In this document: positions 8,680 through 17,551 of the stretch, in pieces
Numbering within the stretch: position 1 is the first letter of the stretch
Layout: every line of letters begins with the position of its first letter
DNA from: Corallococcus macrosporus DSM 14697
Lineage (GTDB): Bacteria; Myxococcota; Myxococcia; Myxococcales; Myxococcaceae
Direction of reading: 5' to 3'
DNA: 64,000 bases
Assembly: GCF_002305895.1 (NCBI RefSeq)
Contig: NZ_CP022203.1
Span: forward strand, 6,978,001 to 7,042,000
Position numbers and translations under genes: made by a program
Notes under the pieces: generated by a model
Database searches by the model: none
Told to the model about the DNA's origin: nothing
Seen by the model: only the letters and a program-made list of their open reading frames with translations

Positions 8680-9913
8680 GCGAGAAGATGGGGAGATACA
8701 TGCCGATGAGGAAGCCACCGACCACGCCGCCGAGGAACACCATGAGCACGGGCTCAATCATCGCGGTGAGGCTGTTGATGGCCGCATCCACCTCGTCGTC
8801 GTAGAAGTCGGCGATCTTGTTGAGCATGGTGTCCATGGCACCGGTTGCCTCACCGACGCCAATCATCTGCACCACCATCGACGGGAACACCTTCGTCTCG
8901 GCCAGCGGCCCAGCGATGTTCTTTCCCTCCGCGATCTTCCCGCGGACGTAGACGATGGCATCCTCCACCGTCCGATTACCGGCCGTCTTCGCAGTCACAT
9001 CGAGCGCGTCCAGGATGGGAACACCCGACGAAATCATGGTGCCCAGCGTACGGGTGAACCGGGCCACGGCCACCTTCCGAAGCACGGGACCGAACACGGG
9101 CATGAAGAGGAACACCTTGTCCCAGAACTTCCGGCCACGCGGCTGGCGGTAGCTCCAGGAGAAGGCCATCACCACCGCGGTAATCGAGCCTGCCGCGTGG
9201 AAGAAGTACTCCTGCGCCATGTGCGAGAAGTCCACGATCATCTGCGTGGGCCCCGGCAGCTCCGAGCCGAAGTCCGCGAACATCTTCTCGAAGACCGGCG
9301 TCACCTTCAGCAGCAGCACCGCCGTCACGCCGATGGCCACCAGGATGACGATGACCGGGTAGGTCATCGCGCTCTTGACCTTCGACTTGAGCTTCTCGTT
9401 CTTCTCCCGGTACGCCGCGAGCCGGTTGAGGATGGCGTCGAGGATACCGCCGACCTCACCCGCCGCGCAGAGCTGGACGTAGAGCTCGTCGAAGACCTTG
9501 GGGTGCTCCTTCAGCGCGTCCGCGAAGGTGCTGCCCTGCTCGACCTTGCCCTTGATGGCGATCAGCACCTTCTTGAAGGCCGGGTTGTCCATCTGGCTGG
9601 CCAGGATGTCGAGGCACTGCACCAGCGGCAGGCCGGCGTCGATCATCGTGGCGAACTGACGGGTGAAGACGAGGATGTCCTTGCCTTCGACGCCGCCCAG
9701 GCCGGGGATGGAGATGTCCCCGTCCAGCATGCCCTTCCTGCGGACCTTGACGGGGTTCAGGCCAAGGGACTTGAGGCGCGCGTTGACGGCCTCGACGTCC
9801 ATCGCCTCCATCTCACCCTTTTTGGACTCCCCGCTCTTGGTCTTCGCCTCCCAGAGGAACTGGGCGGTGGCCTTCTTGGGAGTTGATGCCGACTTCACTG
9901 CTGGGGCTGCCAT
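8660..9913 (-). CDS. pilC: Type IV pilus inner-membrane platform protein PilC
   Basis: Polytopic platform protein that couples the PilB and PilT motors to pilin polymerisation and release. It has 417 residues, the usual size, with two repeated T2SF/GspF domains (about 75-200 and 275-400). Family hallmarks include FTRQFATMIDAGLPLVQCL and the second copy FTRTLGTMISSGVPILDAL. Three hydrophobic segments sit near 175-195, 225-245 and 385-410. It lies 57 bases downstream of pilT and overlaps the 5' end of pilS. Confidence 0.97.
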   Translation of the reverse strand: MAAPAVKSASTPKKATAQFLWEAKTKSGESKKGEMEAMDVEAVNARLKSLGLNPVKVRRKGMLDGDISIPGLGGVEGKDILVFTRQFATMIDAGLPLVQCLDILASQMDNPAFKKVLIAIKGKVEQGSTFADALKEHPKVFDELYVQLCAAGEVGGILDAILNRLAAYREKNEKLKSKVKSAMTYPVIVILVAIGVTAVLLLKVTPVFEKMFADFGSELPGPTQMIVDFSHMAQEYFFHAAGSITAVVMAFSWSYRQPRGRKFWDKVFLFMPVFGPVLRKVAVARFTRTLGTMISSGVPILDALDVTAKTAGNRTVEDAIVYVRGKIAEGKNIAGPLAETKVFPSMVVQMIGVGEATGAMDTMLNKIADFYDDEVDAAINSLTAMIEPVLMVFLGGVVGGFLIGMYLPIFSLAGAIQ

Positions 9914-9970
9914 GAGCTGGACCTCCGCGGGTGCCGCGCCACTCTAACCGCTGATCTCCGAATCCCGGAA

Positions 9971-11086
9971 CTAACGACCACCCGCTCCCCCGCCTGGCCG
10001 CTGCATCCCGGGCAGGGTCCCGCCGCCGGTGGCCAGGATGTTGCGCAGCTCCTCCGGGTCGGTGGAGCGGCCGAAGGCCTCGTCCTGGGTGATGAGCCGC
10101 CGCAGCAGCAGCGCCGCCAGGGCCTGGTTGAAGGTCTGCATGCCGAACTTCGCCTGGCCGACCTGCATGGACGAGTAGATCTGGTGGACCTTGTCCTCGC
10201 GGATGAGGTTCCGGATTGCGGGGTTGGGCACCATCACCTCCAGCGCCAGGATGCGGCCGGGGCCGCCCGCCTTCGCCACCAGCGCCTGGCTCATCACGCC
10301 CTCCAACACGAAGGAGAGCTGCGCGCGGACCTGCGGCTGCTGGTACGGCGGGAACACGTCCAGCACGCGGTTGATGGTCTGCACCGCGCTATTGGTATGT
10401 AGCGTCGCGTAGCAGATGTGGCCTGTCTCCGCGATGGTGAGCGCCGCTTCAATCGTCTCCAGGTCGCGGAGCTCGCCGACGAGCACGATGTCCGGGTCCT
10501 GGCGGAGGATGTACTTGAGGGCCGTCTTGAAGTTCCGCGTGTCCGCGCCCACCTCGCGCTGATTCACGAGGCAGTTCTTGTGCGGGTGCAGGTACTCGAT
10601 GGGGTCCTCGATGGTCATGATGTGCTCATGACGCTCGGTGTTGATCTTGTCGATCATCGAGGCCAGCGTGGTGGACTTGCCCGAGCCCGTGGGGCCCGTC
10701 ACCAGGATGAGCCCGCGCGACTTCTTCACCAGCTCCGCGACGACGGGCGGCAGGCCCAGCTCCTGGAACGTCAGGATCTTGAAGGGAATGGTCCGGAACG
10801 CCGCGGCGACCGCGCCACGCTGCATGAAGATGTTCGCGCGGAAGCGCGACAGGCCCTTCACGCCGAAGGACAGGTCCAGCTCGTTGTCCTCCTCGAACTT
10901 GTGCTTCTGGGCGTCCGTGAGGATGGAGTAGCAGAGCTGCTTCGTCTCCACCGGGGTCAGCGGCGCCGTCTTCAAGGGGACGAGCTCGCCGTCGACGCGA
11001 AGCTGCGGCGGAGAGCCGGTGGTGACGTGGAGGTCGGAAGCGCCCTTCTCGACCATCGCCTTGAGGAGCTGGTGCAGGTTGGCCAC
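9971..11086 (-). CDS. pilT: Pilus retraction ATPase PilT
   Basis: Hexameric cytoplasmic motor that disassembles the pilus and powers retraction. The 371-residue protein shows Walker A GPTGSGKST (131-139), the Asp box TIEDPIEY, Walker B-type IVLVGELRDLET, the His box and the PilT-specific AIRNLIREDK motif (near 288), which separates retraction ATPases from PilB. The start is a GTG at 11086. It is 42 bases downstream of pilB and probably in the same transcript. Confidence 0.97.
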   Translation of the reverse strand: MANLHQLLKAMVEKGASDLHVTTGSPPQLRVDGELVPLKTAPLTPVETKQLCYSILTDAQKHKFEEDNELDLSFGVKGLSRFRANIFMQRGAVAAAFRTIPFKILTFQELGLPPVVAELVKKSRGLILVTGPTGSGKSTTLASMIDKINTERHEHIMTIEDPIEYLHPHKNCLVNQREVGADTRNFKTALKYILRQDPDIVLVGELRDLETIEAALTIAETGHICYATLHTNSAVQTINRVLDVFPPYQQPQVRAQLSFVLEGVMSQALVAKAGGPGRILALEVMVPNPAIRNLIREDKVHQIYSSMQVGQAKFGMQTFNQALAALLLRRLITQDEAFGRSTDPEELRNILATGGGTLPGMQRPGGGAGGR

Positions 11087-11128
11087 GGGGGGATGTCCTT
11101 CAGGGGGAGTGCGGTGGGGGAAGGTTGA

Positions 11129-12829
11129 CTAGAAGCGGTCCGGGGCGGTGTTGCCCACCACCTCTTCCAACGTGGTGGCGCCGTCCATCATCTTGCGAAG
11201 ACCGCTCATGCGCAGGCTGCTCATGCCCAGGCGGATGGCCTCCTGCTTCAGCTCCGCGGCGGACGCGCCGTTGATGACCAGCTCCTTGAGGCCGTCCCAG
11301 AAGGGCATGACCTCATAGATGGCCACGCGGCCGCGGTAGCCACGGTCGTTGCAGTCGCGGCAGCCGACCTTCTCGTACATCGTGAAGGTGCCAATCTTGT
11401 CCGGCGGCACGCCAGCGTCGATGAGCGCCTGCTCGTCCACGTTCTCCGCCGGCTTCTTGCACGCCGGGCACAGGCGGCGCGCCAGACGCTGGGCCAGGAT
11501 GAGGTTGAGCGAGGCCGTCACGAGGAAGGGCTCGATGCCCATGTTGAGCAGACGGCTCACCGTGCCCGGGGCGTCGTTGGTGTGCAGCGTGGAGAGCACC
11601 AGGTGGCCCGTGAGCGCCGCCTTGACGCCGATCTCCGCCGTCTCGAAGTCACGGATCTCACCAATCATGATGATGTCCGGGTCCTGGCGGAGGAAGGAGC
11701 GCAGCGCCGCCGCGAAGTTCAGGCCGATGTCGTCATGCATCTGCACCTGGTTGATGCCGGCGAAGTTGAACTCGACCGGGTCCTCCGCGGTGGAGATGTT
11801 CGTGTCCACGCCGTTGAGGCTGGAGAGCGCCGAGTACAGCGTCGTCGTCTTGCCGGAGCCCGTGGGGCCCGTCACCAGCACCATGCCGTAGGGACGGTCG
11901 ATGGCCTCCTTGAACCACGCCAGCGGCTGCGCGTCGAAGCCCAGCTTCGTCATGTCGAGCTGGAGGTTGCTCTTGTCGAGCAGACGCATCACGACCTTCT
12001 CGCCGAAGAGCGTGGGGCACACGCTCACGCGGAAGTCCATCTCCTTGCCGCCGCCCATCTTGATCTTGATGCGGCCGTCCTGCGGCAGGCGCCGCTCGGA
12101 GATGTCCAGCGACGCCATGATCTTCAGACGCGATGTAATCGCGTTGCGCAGCTTCATCGGCGGGCGCATCACCTCGTACATCACGCCGTCGATGCGGAAG
12201 CGGACGCGGAAGTCCTTCTCGTAGGGCTCGACGTGGATATCGGACGCGCGCTTCTTGATGGCGTCCATGAGGATGAGGTTCACCAGCTTGACCACGGGCG
12301 CGTCGTCCGCGGCCCGGGCCATCTCGTCGATGTTCTCCGCCTCTTCCTTGGTGACCTCGATGTCGTCACCGACGTCGCCGACGATGTCCTCCAGCGACGG
12401 GCCCTTCTCCGCGTAGTAGCGCTCGATGGCCTCGCGGATGGAGACCTCGGAGGCGACCACCGTCTCGATGTTGTAGCCGGTGAGGAACTTCAGGTCGTCC
12501 ACCGCGAAGATGTTGGACGGGTCGCACATGGCCACGATGAGCGACGGGCCCGCGCGGTTGACGGGCACCACCAGGTGCTTCTCCGCCACTTCCTTCGGCA
12601 CCAGCTTGATGATGTCCGGCTCGACGTCGAAGTCCTTCAGGTTGATGGCCGGCACGCCGTACTGCTTGGAGAGGAAGTCGGTCAGCTTCGACTCCTCGAT
12701 GGCGCCCGTCTTGACGAGCGCCGTGCCGATGCGCGTGCCGTTCTTCTGCTGCTCTTCCTGGGCCTTGCGAAGCTGCTGCACGGAGATGAGGTTCTCGCGA
12801 ACCAGCAGTTCACCGAGTCGACCGGACAT
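11129..12829 (-). CDS. pilB: Pilus extension ATPase PilB
   Basis: Cytoplasmic motor for pilus assembly, 566 residues. An N-terminal MshEN/GspE_N region (MSGRLGELLVRENLIS...; a c-di-GMP-binding fold in related proteins) is followed by the ATPase core with Walker A GPTGSGKTTT, DPVEFNF, Walker B IIMIGEIRDFET and a His box. A four-Cys zinc site (CPAC and CRDC) lies near the C-terminus. The frame extends to 12931, but the ATG at 12829 is preceded by AAGGAAGAGG and matches the family start. It is the first gene of the pil transcript, with a good sigma70-type promoter 120-145 bases upstream. Confidence 0.97.
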   Translation of the reverse strand: MSGRLGELLVRENLISVQQLRKAQEEQQKNGTRIGTALVKTGAIEESKLTDFLSKQYGVPAINLKDFDVEPDIIKLVPKEVAEKHLVVPVNRAGPSLIVAMCDPSNIFAVDDLKFLTGYNIETVVASEVSIREAIERYYAEKGPSLEDIVGDVGDDIEVTKEEAENIDEMARAADDAPVVKLVNLILMDAIKKRASDIHVEPYEKDFRVRFRIDGVMYEVMRPPMKLRNAITSRLKIMASLDISERRLPQDGRIKIKMGGGKEMDFRVSVCPTLFGEKVVMRLLDKSNLQLDMTKLGFDAQPLAWFKEAIDRPYGMVLVTGPTGSGKTTTLYSALSSLNGVDTNISTAEDPVEFNFAGINQVQMHDDIGLNFAAALRSFLRQDPDIIMIGEIRDFETAEIGVKAALTGHLVLSTLHTNDAPGTVSRLLNMGIEPFLVTASLNLILAQRLARRLCPACKKPAENVDEQALIDAGVPPDKIGTFTMYEKVGCRDCNDRGYRGRVAIYEVMPFWDGLKELVINGASAAELKQEAIRLGMSSLRMSGLRKMMDGATTLEEVVGNTAPDRF

Positions 12830-12946
12830 TCGTTGATGCCTCTTCCTTGAAGAAGAAAGAGACGGGCGGGGGCCCGCCTCCGAGCTCAAAGACGCGGGAG
12901 CGGTGCCCGGGTGATCCACACCCCATGGCACGGTTCCTGATAGCGA

Positions 12947-12975
12947 ATTAGAGGGGAGCCGCGCGCGCCCGTCAA
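12947..12975 (-). promoter_or_regulatory. Sigma70-type promoter upstream of pilB
   Basis: Minus-strand TTGACG (12970-12975) and TCTAAT (12947-12952) are separated by exactly 17 bases; the hexamers match the consensus at five of six positions each. The predicted start near 12940 gives a leader of about 110 bases containing a GC-rich hairpin (GGCGGG paired with CCCGCC). It is the only promoter-like element seen between ribF and pilB. Confidence 0.65.
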
Positions 12976-13033
12976 GGCGCCCTCGCCTGCTCCCCTGCTG
13001 TCACAAGCCATTGAACGGACACGGGAAAATTGC

Positions 13034-13960
13034 TCAGCCCTCCGCGCGCGCAATCACGGCCCGCGCGGCCTCCACGTCGCGCTTGATCTGCCCCGTCAGC
13101 TCGGCCACCGAGCCGAAGCGCTGCTCGGGGCGCAGGCGGTCGAGGAACTGCACGCGCAGCTCCTTGCCGTACAGGTCGCCCGCGAAGTCGAGCAGGTGCG
13201 CCTCAATCGTCACCTCGGTGCCGCCAAAGGTGGGCTTCACACCGATGTTCGCCGCGCCCCCGTGCCAGGTGCCTTTTGACTCGCCCGGCAGGTGGACGCG
13301 GATGGCATAGACGCCCGGTGCGGGGCGCAGCTCGTTCTGCGTGTCCACGTTCGCGGTGGGAAAGCCGATGCCCCGCCCCCGCCCCGCCCCCGACACCACC
13401 GTGCCGTCCAGGTCGAAGGGCCGGCCCAGCAGCCGGCGGGCCGCGGACACCCGCCCCTCCAGGATGTACTCGCGCACCCTCGAGGACGACGCCACCACGC
13501 CATCCACCGTGACGGGCGGCACCACGTGCACGGTGGCGCCGCGCCGGGACGCCGCCTCGCGCAACGTCTCCACGGTGCCCTTGCGCGCCGAGCCATAGGT
13601 GAAGTCACTGCCCACCACGACGTGCGCCACGCCGAGCGCGTCGAAGAGCGCGGCCTCGAAGTCCGCGGGCGGCGTGCGCGCGTACTCGCGCGAGAAGGGC
13701 TGCACCACCGCCGCGTCCAGGCCGCACTGCTCGAACAGCTCCAGCTTGCGCGGCAGCAGGGTGATGAGCTTCGGCGCCAGCTCCGGCTGGAGCACCTTTC
13801 CCGGGTGGGGATTGAAGGTGAAGGCGGCCGCCCGTCCGTGTCGGCGCGCCTCCGCGAAGAGGGCCTGGTGGCCCACGTGCACACCGTCGAAGTTGCCCAG
13901 CGCCAGGGCCTGTCCTGCCAGCGCCCGGCCCGCGTCCGCCACCGCAGGGAAGACCTTCAT
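13034..13960 (-). CDS. ribF: Bifunctional riboflavin kinase/FAD synthetase
   Basis: Converts riboflavin to FMN and then FAD. The 308-residue protein has an N-terminal FAD synthetase domain of nucleotidyltransferase fold (GNFDGVHVGHQAL and FTFNPHPGKVL, with SSSRVREYI further on). The C-terminal riboflavin kinase domain shows GRGIGFPTANVD and VEAHLLDF-like IEAHLLDFAGDLYG. A long frame extends upstream to 14392, but it runs through the divergent trmB gene, so the ATG at 13960 was chosen. It lies upstream of pilB in the same direction but separated by a promoter and about 200 bases. Confidence 0.95.
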   Translation of the reverse strand: MKVFPAVADAGRALAGQALALGNFDGVHVGHQALFAEARRHGRAAAFTFNPHPGKVLQPELAPKLITLLPRKLELFEQCGLDAAVVQPFSREYARTPPADFEAALFDALGVAHVVVGSDFTYGSARKGTVETLREAASRRGATVHVVPPVTVDGVVASSSRVREYILEGRVSAARRLLGRPFDLDGTVVSGAGRGRGIGFPTANVDTQNELRPAPGVYAIRVHLPGESKGTWHGGAANIGVKPTFGGTEVTIEAHLLDFAGDLYGKELRVQFLDRLRPEQRFGSVAELTGQIKRDVEAARAVIARAEG

Positions 13961-14035
13961 GGGCTCCCGTATACTCCAGGCTCCGCGTTTTTCCCTGGCC
14001 AAACCCGCCGCCACCATGGTTGGTGGCGCCCGCCC

Positions 14036-14656
14036 ATGTCCCGTCCCCGCCTGCTGCCCGAGCCCGTCGGCCTCAAGTTCGTCACCCTGGAGACCCCTCC
14101 GGATTGGGATGCGGAGTTCGGCTTCAGCGGGCCGCTCGAGCTGGAGATCGGCTCCGGCGCCGGCGGACACGCCCTGGAGTACTGCCGCCGCCACCCCGAG
14201 GTGCGCTTCGTCGCCTTCGAGTGGCGCAAGAAGTACGCGCGCGACACCCAGGAGCGCGGCAACAAGGCCGGCCTGAAGAACCTGCGCGTCATCGAAGCCG
14301 ACGCGCGCTTCGTCGTCCCGCGCATCTTCGCGCCCGACTCGCTCGCGGCCATCCACCTCCAGTTCCCCGACCCCTGGTGGAAGCGCTCCCACGCCAAGCG
14401 CGCCGTGATTCAGCCCGCCTTCGCGGAGCTCCTGTACGGCAAGCTCGCACCGGGCGGCCGCTTCGACATGCGCACCGATGTGCAGGACCGGGGCGTGACG
14501 ATGCTCGCCATCCTGGAATCCGCTGGTTTCAAGAACCCCCTGGGTTCAGGCGTTTTCCATCCTTATGACCCGGAGGAGGTGCCCTCCACGCGCGAGCGCC
14601 GCTACCTGACCAGCGGCGAGCCCGTGTACCGGGCGCGGCTAGTGAAGCCTGCCTGA
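14036..14656 (+). CDS. trmB: tRNA (guanine-N7-)-methyltransferase TrmB
   Basis: SAM-dependent enzyme making m7G46 in the tRNA variable loop. The 206-residue protein has the SAM-binding motif LEIGSGAGGHALEY, the acidic VIEADAR loop and the family signature FPDPWWKRSHAKRA, with a C-terminal substrate-recognition stretch STRERRYL. It is divergent from ribF with a 75-base gap. The ATG at 14036 gives the expected length; a nearer upstream ATG at 14016 is out of frame. Confidence 0.95.
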   Translation: MSRPRLLPEPVGLKFVTLETPPDWDAEFGFSGPLELEIGSGAGGHALEYCRRHPEVRFVAFEWRKKYARDTQERGNKAGLKNLRVIEADARFVVPRIFAPDSLAAIHLQFPDPWWKRSHAKRAVIQPAFAELLYGKLAPGGRFDMRTDVQDRGVTMLAILESAGFKNPLGSGVFHPYDPEEVPSTRERRYLTSGEPVYRARLVKPA

Positions 14657-14763
14657 CGTCGGCTTCCGGGGCGCTCGCCGAGCCCCTTGATTCCCGGTTA
14701 CGGCCAGTGAGAATGGCGGTCAACCCCGCAGCGCGGGGCGACTGCTCCGGGGGCGAGACATTC

Positions 14764-15807
14764 ATGGCGGATGGCGAACGGAAGAGGACGCTGGAGGTCG
14801 CCCGCCGTGCATCCCCCGGAGCGGACCTCAGTGGCCGCACGGTGCTCATCGTGGACGATGACCCGGCGCATGTCCGCCACGTCCGCGACGGGCTGGCCCC
14901 TCACGGTTACGTCTTCACCGAGGCCCATGACGGCGCCCAGGCGCTGTCCGCCATCCGCGAGTCCCGCCCCGACCTCATCCTCATGGACGTGGAGATGCCG
15001 GGGCTGGGCGGCGTGGAAGTGTGCCGCATCATCAAGGCGAACGGGGGCGAGGACGGCTTCGGCTTCATCCCGGTGATTCTCATGACGGCCCGGCAGGCGG
15101 CGGGCAAGGTGGAGGGGCTGGAGCTGGGGGCGGATGACTACCTGGTGAAGCCCTTCGACATGCTCGAGCTGTCGGCCCGCGTGAAGTCCATGCTGCGGCT
15201 GAAGGCGCTGCAGGACGCGCTGGTGGAGAAGAACCGCGAGCTGGACCGCGCCAACAAGGAGCTGGCGGCCCGGCGTGAAGAGCTGCTGGCGCTCAGCCGC
15301 ACGGACGCGCTCACCGGGCTGTCGAACCGGCGCGCCTTCGAGGAGCGGCTGCACGAGGAGTTCGCCCGCTCGCGGCGCTACGGCGCGCCCCTGTCCCTGG
15401 TGATGCTGGATATCGACCACTTCAAGCGCATCAACGACAGCTTCGGGCACCCCTTCGGGGACCTGGTGCTGAAGGCCGTGGCCCAGACGGCGCGGGCGCG
15501 GCTGCGGGAGGTGGACCTGCTGGCGCGTTATGGCGGCGAGGAGTTCATCGCCCTGCTCCCGGAGACGGGCCCCGGGGATGCGCTCCGGGTCTGCGAACGG
15601 GTGCGGGACGCCATCGCCGGCCTGGAGCTGGAGCATGTGGGAGGCAGCGGCAAACCGGAGTGCGTGCGGCTGACCGCGTCATTGGGCGTGGCCACGGTGC
15701 CGTCGAGCGACCTGGCGAGCGCGGAGGCGCTGCTGCGGGCCGCCGACGCCAGCCTGTATGCGGCCAAGGGAGCGGGCCGCAATCGCGTCCATCAGCACGC
15801 CGCGTGA
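14764..15807 (+). CDS. Response regulator with GGDEF diguanylate cyclase domain
   Basis: Predicted cytoplasmic c-di-GMP synthase of 347 residues. The receiver domain (about 20-140) has DDD, the acceptor region LILMDVEMPGLGG and the switch Lys in LVKPFD. A short coiled coil (about 142-175) leads to a GGDEF domain with the intact active site YGGEEF and an RxxD inhibitory site (REVD) five residues before it, so product inhibition is expected. The ATG at 14764 follows a GGGGGCGAG-like site; a GTG at 14707 in frame is an alternative. Placement close to the pil locus is suggestive because PilB-type ATPases can bind c-di-GMP, but no sequence evidence links them. Confidence 0.92.
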   Translation: MADGERKRTLEVARRASPGADLSGRTVLIVDDDPAHVRHVRDGLAPHGYVFTEAHDGAQALSAIRESRPDLILMDVEMPGLGGVEVCRIIKANGGEDGFGFIPVILMTARQAAGKVEGLELGADDYLVKPFDMLELSARVKSMLRLKALQDALVEKNRELDRANKELAARREELLALSRTDALTGLSNRRAFEERLHEEFARSRRYGAPLSLVMLDIDHFKRINDSFGHPFGDLVLKAVAQTARARLREVDLLARYGGEEFIALLPETGPGDALRVCERVRDAIAGLELEHVGGSGKPECVRLTASLGVATVPSSDLASAEALLRAADASLYAAKGAGRNRVHQHAA

Positions 15808-15863
15808 CATGTCCTCACCTCGGGCTTTCCCCCGGCGGCGCTTTGACCTAAACCCCTGTCCCC

Positions 15864-16280
15864 ATGCGTCTCTCCGCGACGATGCCCTGGCTGTTGGCGC
15901 TGGTCCTGCTGGGCTTGGCTGGCTGCAACCGGCCTCGCTTCGGCACCCCGCAGGACGCCTACACGTCCTTCCATCGGCTGGTGAAGCGAGGGGAGCTGCA
16001 GCAGGCGTGGGGCGCGCTGTCCAAGCCCACCCAGGACGCGATGGCGAAGCGGGCCCAGGCGGTGGGCGAGGCCTCCGGGGGTGAGGAAAAGCCGGAGCCC
16101 ATGGCCCTCTTCTTCGCGAATGTCCCTCCGCCTCCGGATGTTACGGAGGTCTCGGTGGTTCGGGAGGAGGGAGACGTCGCGACAGTGCTCGTGCGCGCGG
16201 GAGGCAACTCCCACGAGGTCCGGATGGTCCGTGAGCCGTCCGGGTGGAAGGTCGACCTTTCAGAATCCCTCCAGCCGTGA
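15864..16280 (+). CDS. Small predicted lipoprotein
   Basis: A 138-residue exported protein. The N-terminus MRLSATMPWLLALVLLGLAGC ends in a good lipobox (LAGC), so acylation at Cys21 and membrane anchoring are likely. The rest begins TPQDAYTSFHRLVKRGEL and ends with a short beta-rich part with a VRMVREPSGWKVDL finish, the pattern of DUF4878/NTF2-like lipoproteins that follow accumulated damage or ligand at the surface. No catalytic motif is visible and the function is unknown. It follows the GGDEF gene by 56 bases in the same direction. Confidence 0.8.
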   Translation: MRLSATMPWLLALVLLGLAGCNRPRFGTPQDAYTSFHRLVKRGELQQAWGALSKPTQDAMAKRAQAVGEASGGEEKPEPMALFFANVPPPPDVTEVSVVREEGDVATVLVRAGGNSHEVRMVREPSGWKVDLSESLQP

Positions 16281-16323
16281 AGCCGGGCATGCCCGGAAAA
16301 CTCGCATCAGGTAACGTACGACT

Positions 16324-17505
16324 GTGAACGACAGGAAGACACGGCGGGTGATTCCCGCGGTCGAAGTCATCCGGCGCCCGGCGGCGACGCCCGGCACTGG
16401 CGCTCCGACCCCGACTCCGGCGCCCACGCCGCGCCCCACGCCTACCCCGCGCCCCACGGGCGCGGCGCCCACGCCCCGGCCTGCTGGCTCGGCGCCCCTG
16501 CCGACGCCTCGTCCCACGGGCGCTGCGCCGGCGCCTCGCCCGGTGCCCACGGCCGCGGACCCCACGGCGGCGCCCCCCACGCCCCGCCCCACGACGAGCG
16601 TGACGCCCGGCGCACGCCCGCTGGCTCCCCGCCCGTCGGGCCCCGGTACGGGTGCGCCTCCGGGCAGGGCTCCCGGTGGTGGCTTCGGCGGACGCCCTGG
16701 CGGCTTCCGGCCCTCCACGCCGCGGCCGCCCCCCACGCCCGAGCAGATTCAGGCGCTGGCGGTGCGCGAGCGCGTCCCGGCCCGCATCGCGAAGGGGGAG
16801 CTGGAAGGGAAGATGAAGTGCCGCATCTGGCGCAAGCTGCACGCCGAGGAGGCGAAGCGCTTCGACCAGGTGTACGAGCTGATGGGCCAGACGCCCAGCC
16901 TGTCCCTGGGGGACGCCTTCGGCGTGCTCCAGAGCGGCATGACGGTGGCGGAGTTCATGGCCCGCAAGGAGCGCACCCAGCGCAAGGCGGCCATCAAGCA
17001 GGCGCGCGGCGAGGTCGAAAACGCCGTGGTGGCGGACTTCCTGGCCCGGCTCATCAGCGACAAGGCGGAGGTCTCCGTGGTGCTCGCGGAGCGCTCCCTG
17101 CTGGACACGCTGCAGGTCGAGGAGCCCATCGCCTTCACGCTGGAGCGCACGGGCCGCCTGGAGAAGCTCCAGGTGGTGCTGCTCGCCCGGCGCGCGGACT
17201 GGGAGCGGCTGCTGCCCGGGCTGGAGCGAGACGCGAAGCTGACGCAGAAGCCGTCCGCGGTGGCGCGTCAGCCGGACAAGCGCCCGCATTCGGATCCACG
17301 CGCCTTCCTGGACCACATCGGTCAGACGGTGCGGCTGGTGCTGCGCAACGGCATCACGCTCCAGCTCCCGCTGGCGCGCGTGGGCCGGTTCGACCTGCTG
17401 CTGGGAGAGGAGGGCCACGAGGTCTTCGTGCCGCTCCACGCCCTGCTGCGCTTCGAGCCCGTCACGGTTACTCCCTCCGAAAGCGCCCCCGCGGACGAGG
17501 CCTGA
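16324..17505 (+). CDS. Protein with Pro-rich N-terminus and C-terminal Hfq/Sm-like segment
   Basis: A 393-residue protein of unknown function. Residues about 20-140 are a low-complexity Thr-Pro-Arg/Ala-Pro region with repeats such as PTPRP. The middle (about 140-290) is helical and charged. Residues about 330-381 read like an Sm fold: a strand VRLVLRNGITLQ, then RVGRFDLLLGEEG, then VFVPLHALLRFEP. These align in order and spacing with the Hfq patterns NGVKLQG, FDNFxVLL and VYKHAISTI, although the FD Asp and the KH Lys are not kept. Single-stranded RNA binding is an inference from this. The start is a GTG at 16324, and the gene follows the lipoprotein by 43 bases. Confidence 0.8.
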   Translation: MNDRKTRRVIPAVEVIRRPAATPGTGAPTPTPAPTPRPTPTPRPTGAAPTPRPAGSAPLPTPRPTGAAPAPRPVPTAADPTAAPPTPRPTTSVTPGARPLAPRPSGPGTGAPPGRAPGGGFGGRPGGFRPSTPRPPPTPEQIQALAVRERVPARIAKGELEGKMKCRIWRKLHAEEAKRFDQVYELMGQTPSLSLGDAFGVLQSGMTVAEFMARKERTQRKAAIKQARGEVENAVVADFLARLISDKAEVSVVLAERSLLDTLQVEEPIAFTLERTGRLEKLQVVLLARRADWERLLPGLERDAKLTQKPSAVARQPDKRPHSDPRAFLDHIGQTVRLVLRNGITLQLPLARVGRFDLLLGEEGHEVFVPLHALLRFEPVTVTPSESAPADEA

Positions 17506-17551
17506 GGCCCATCCCCGCGGGGGGCGCGCCCCTCACCGCCGAGACACATCC

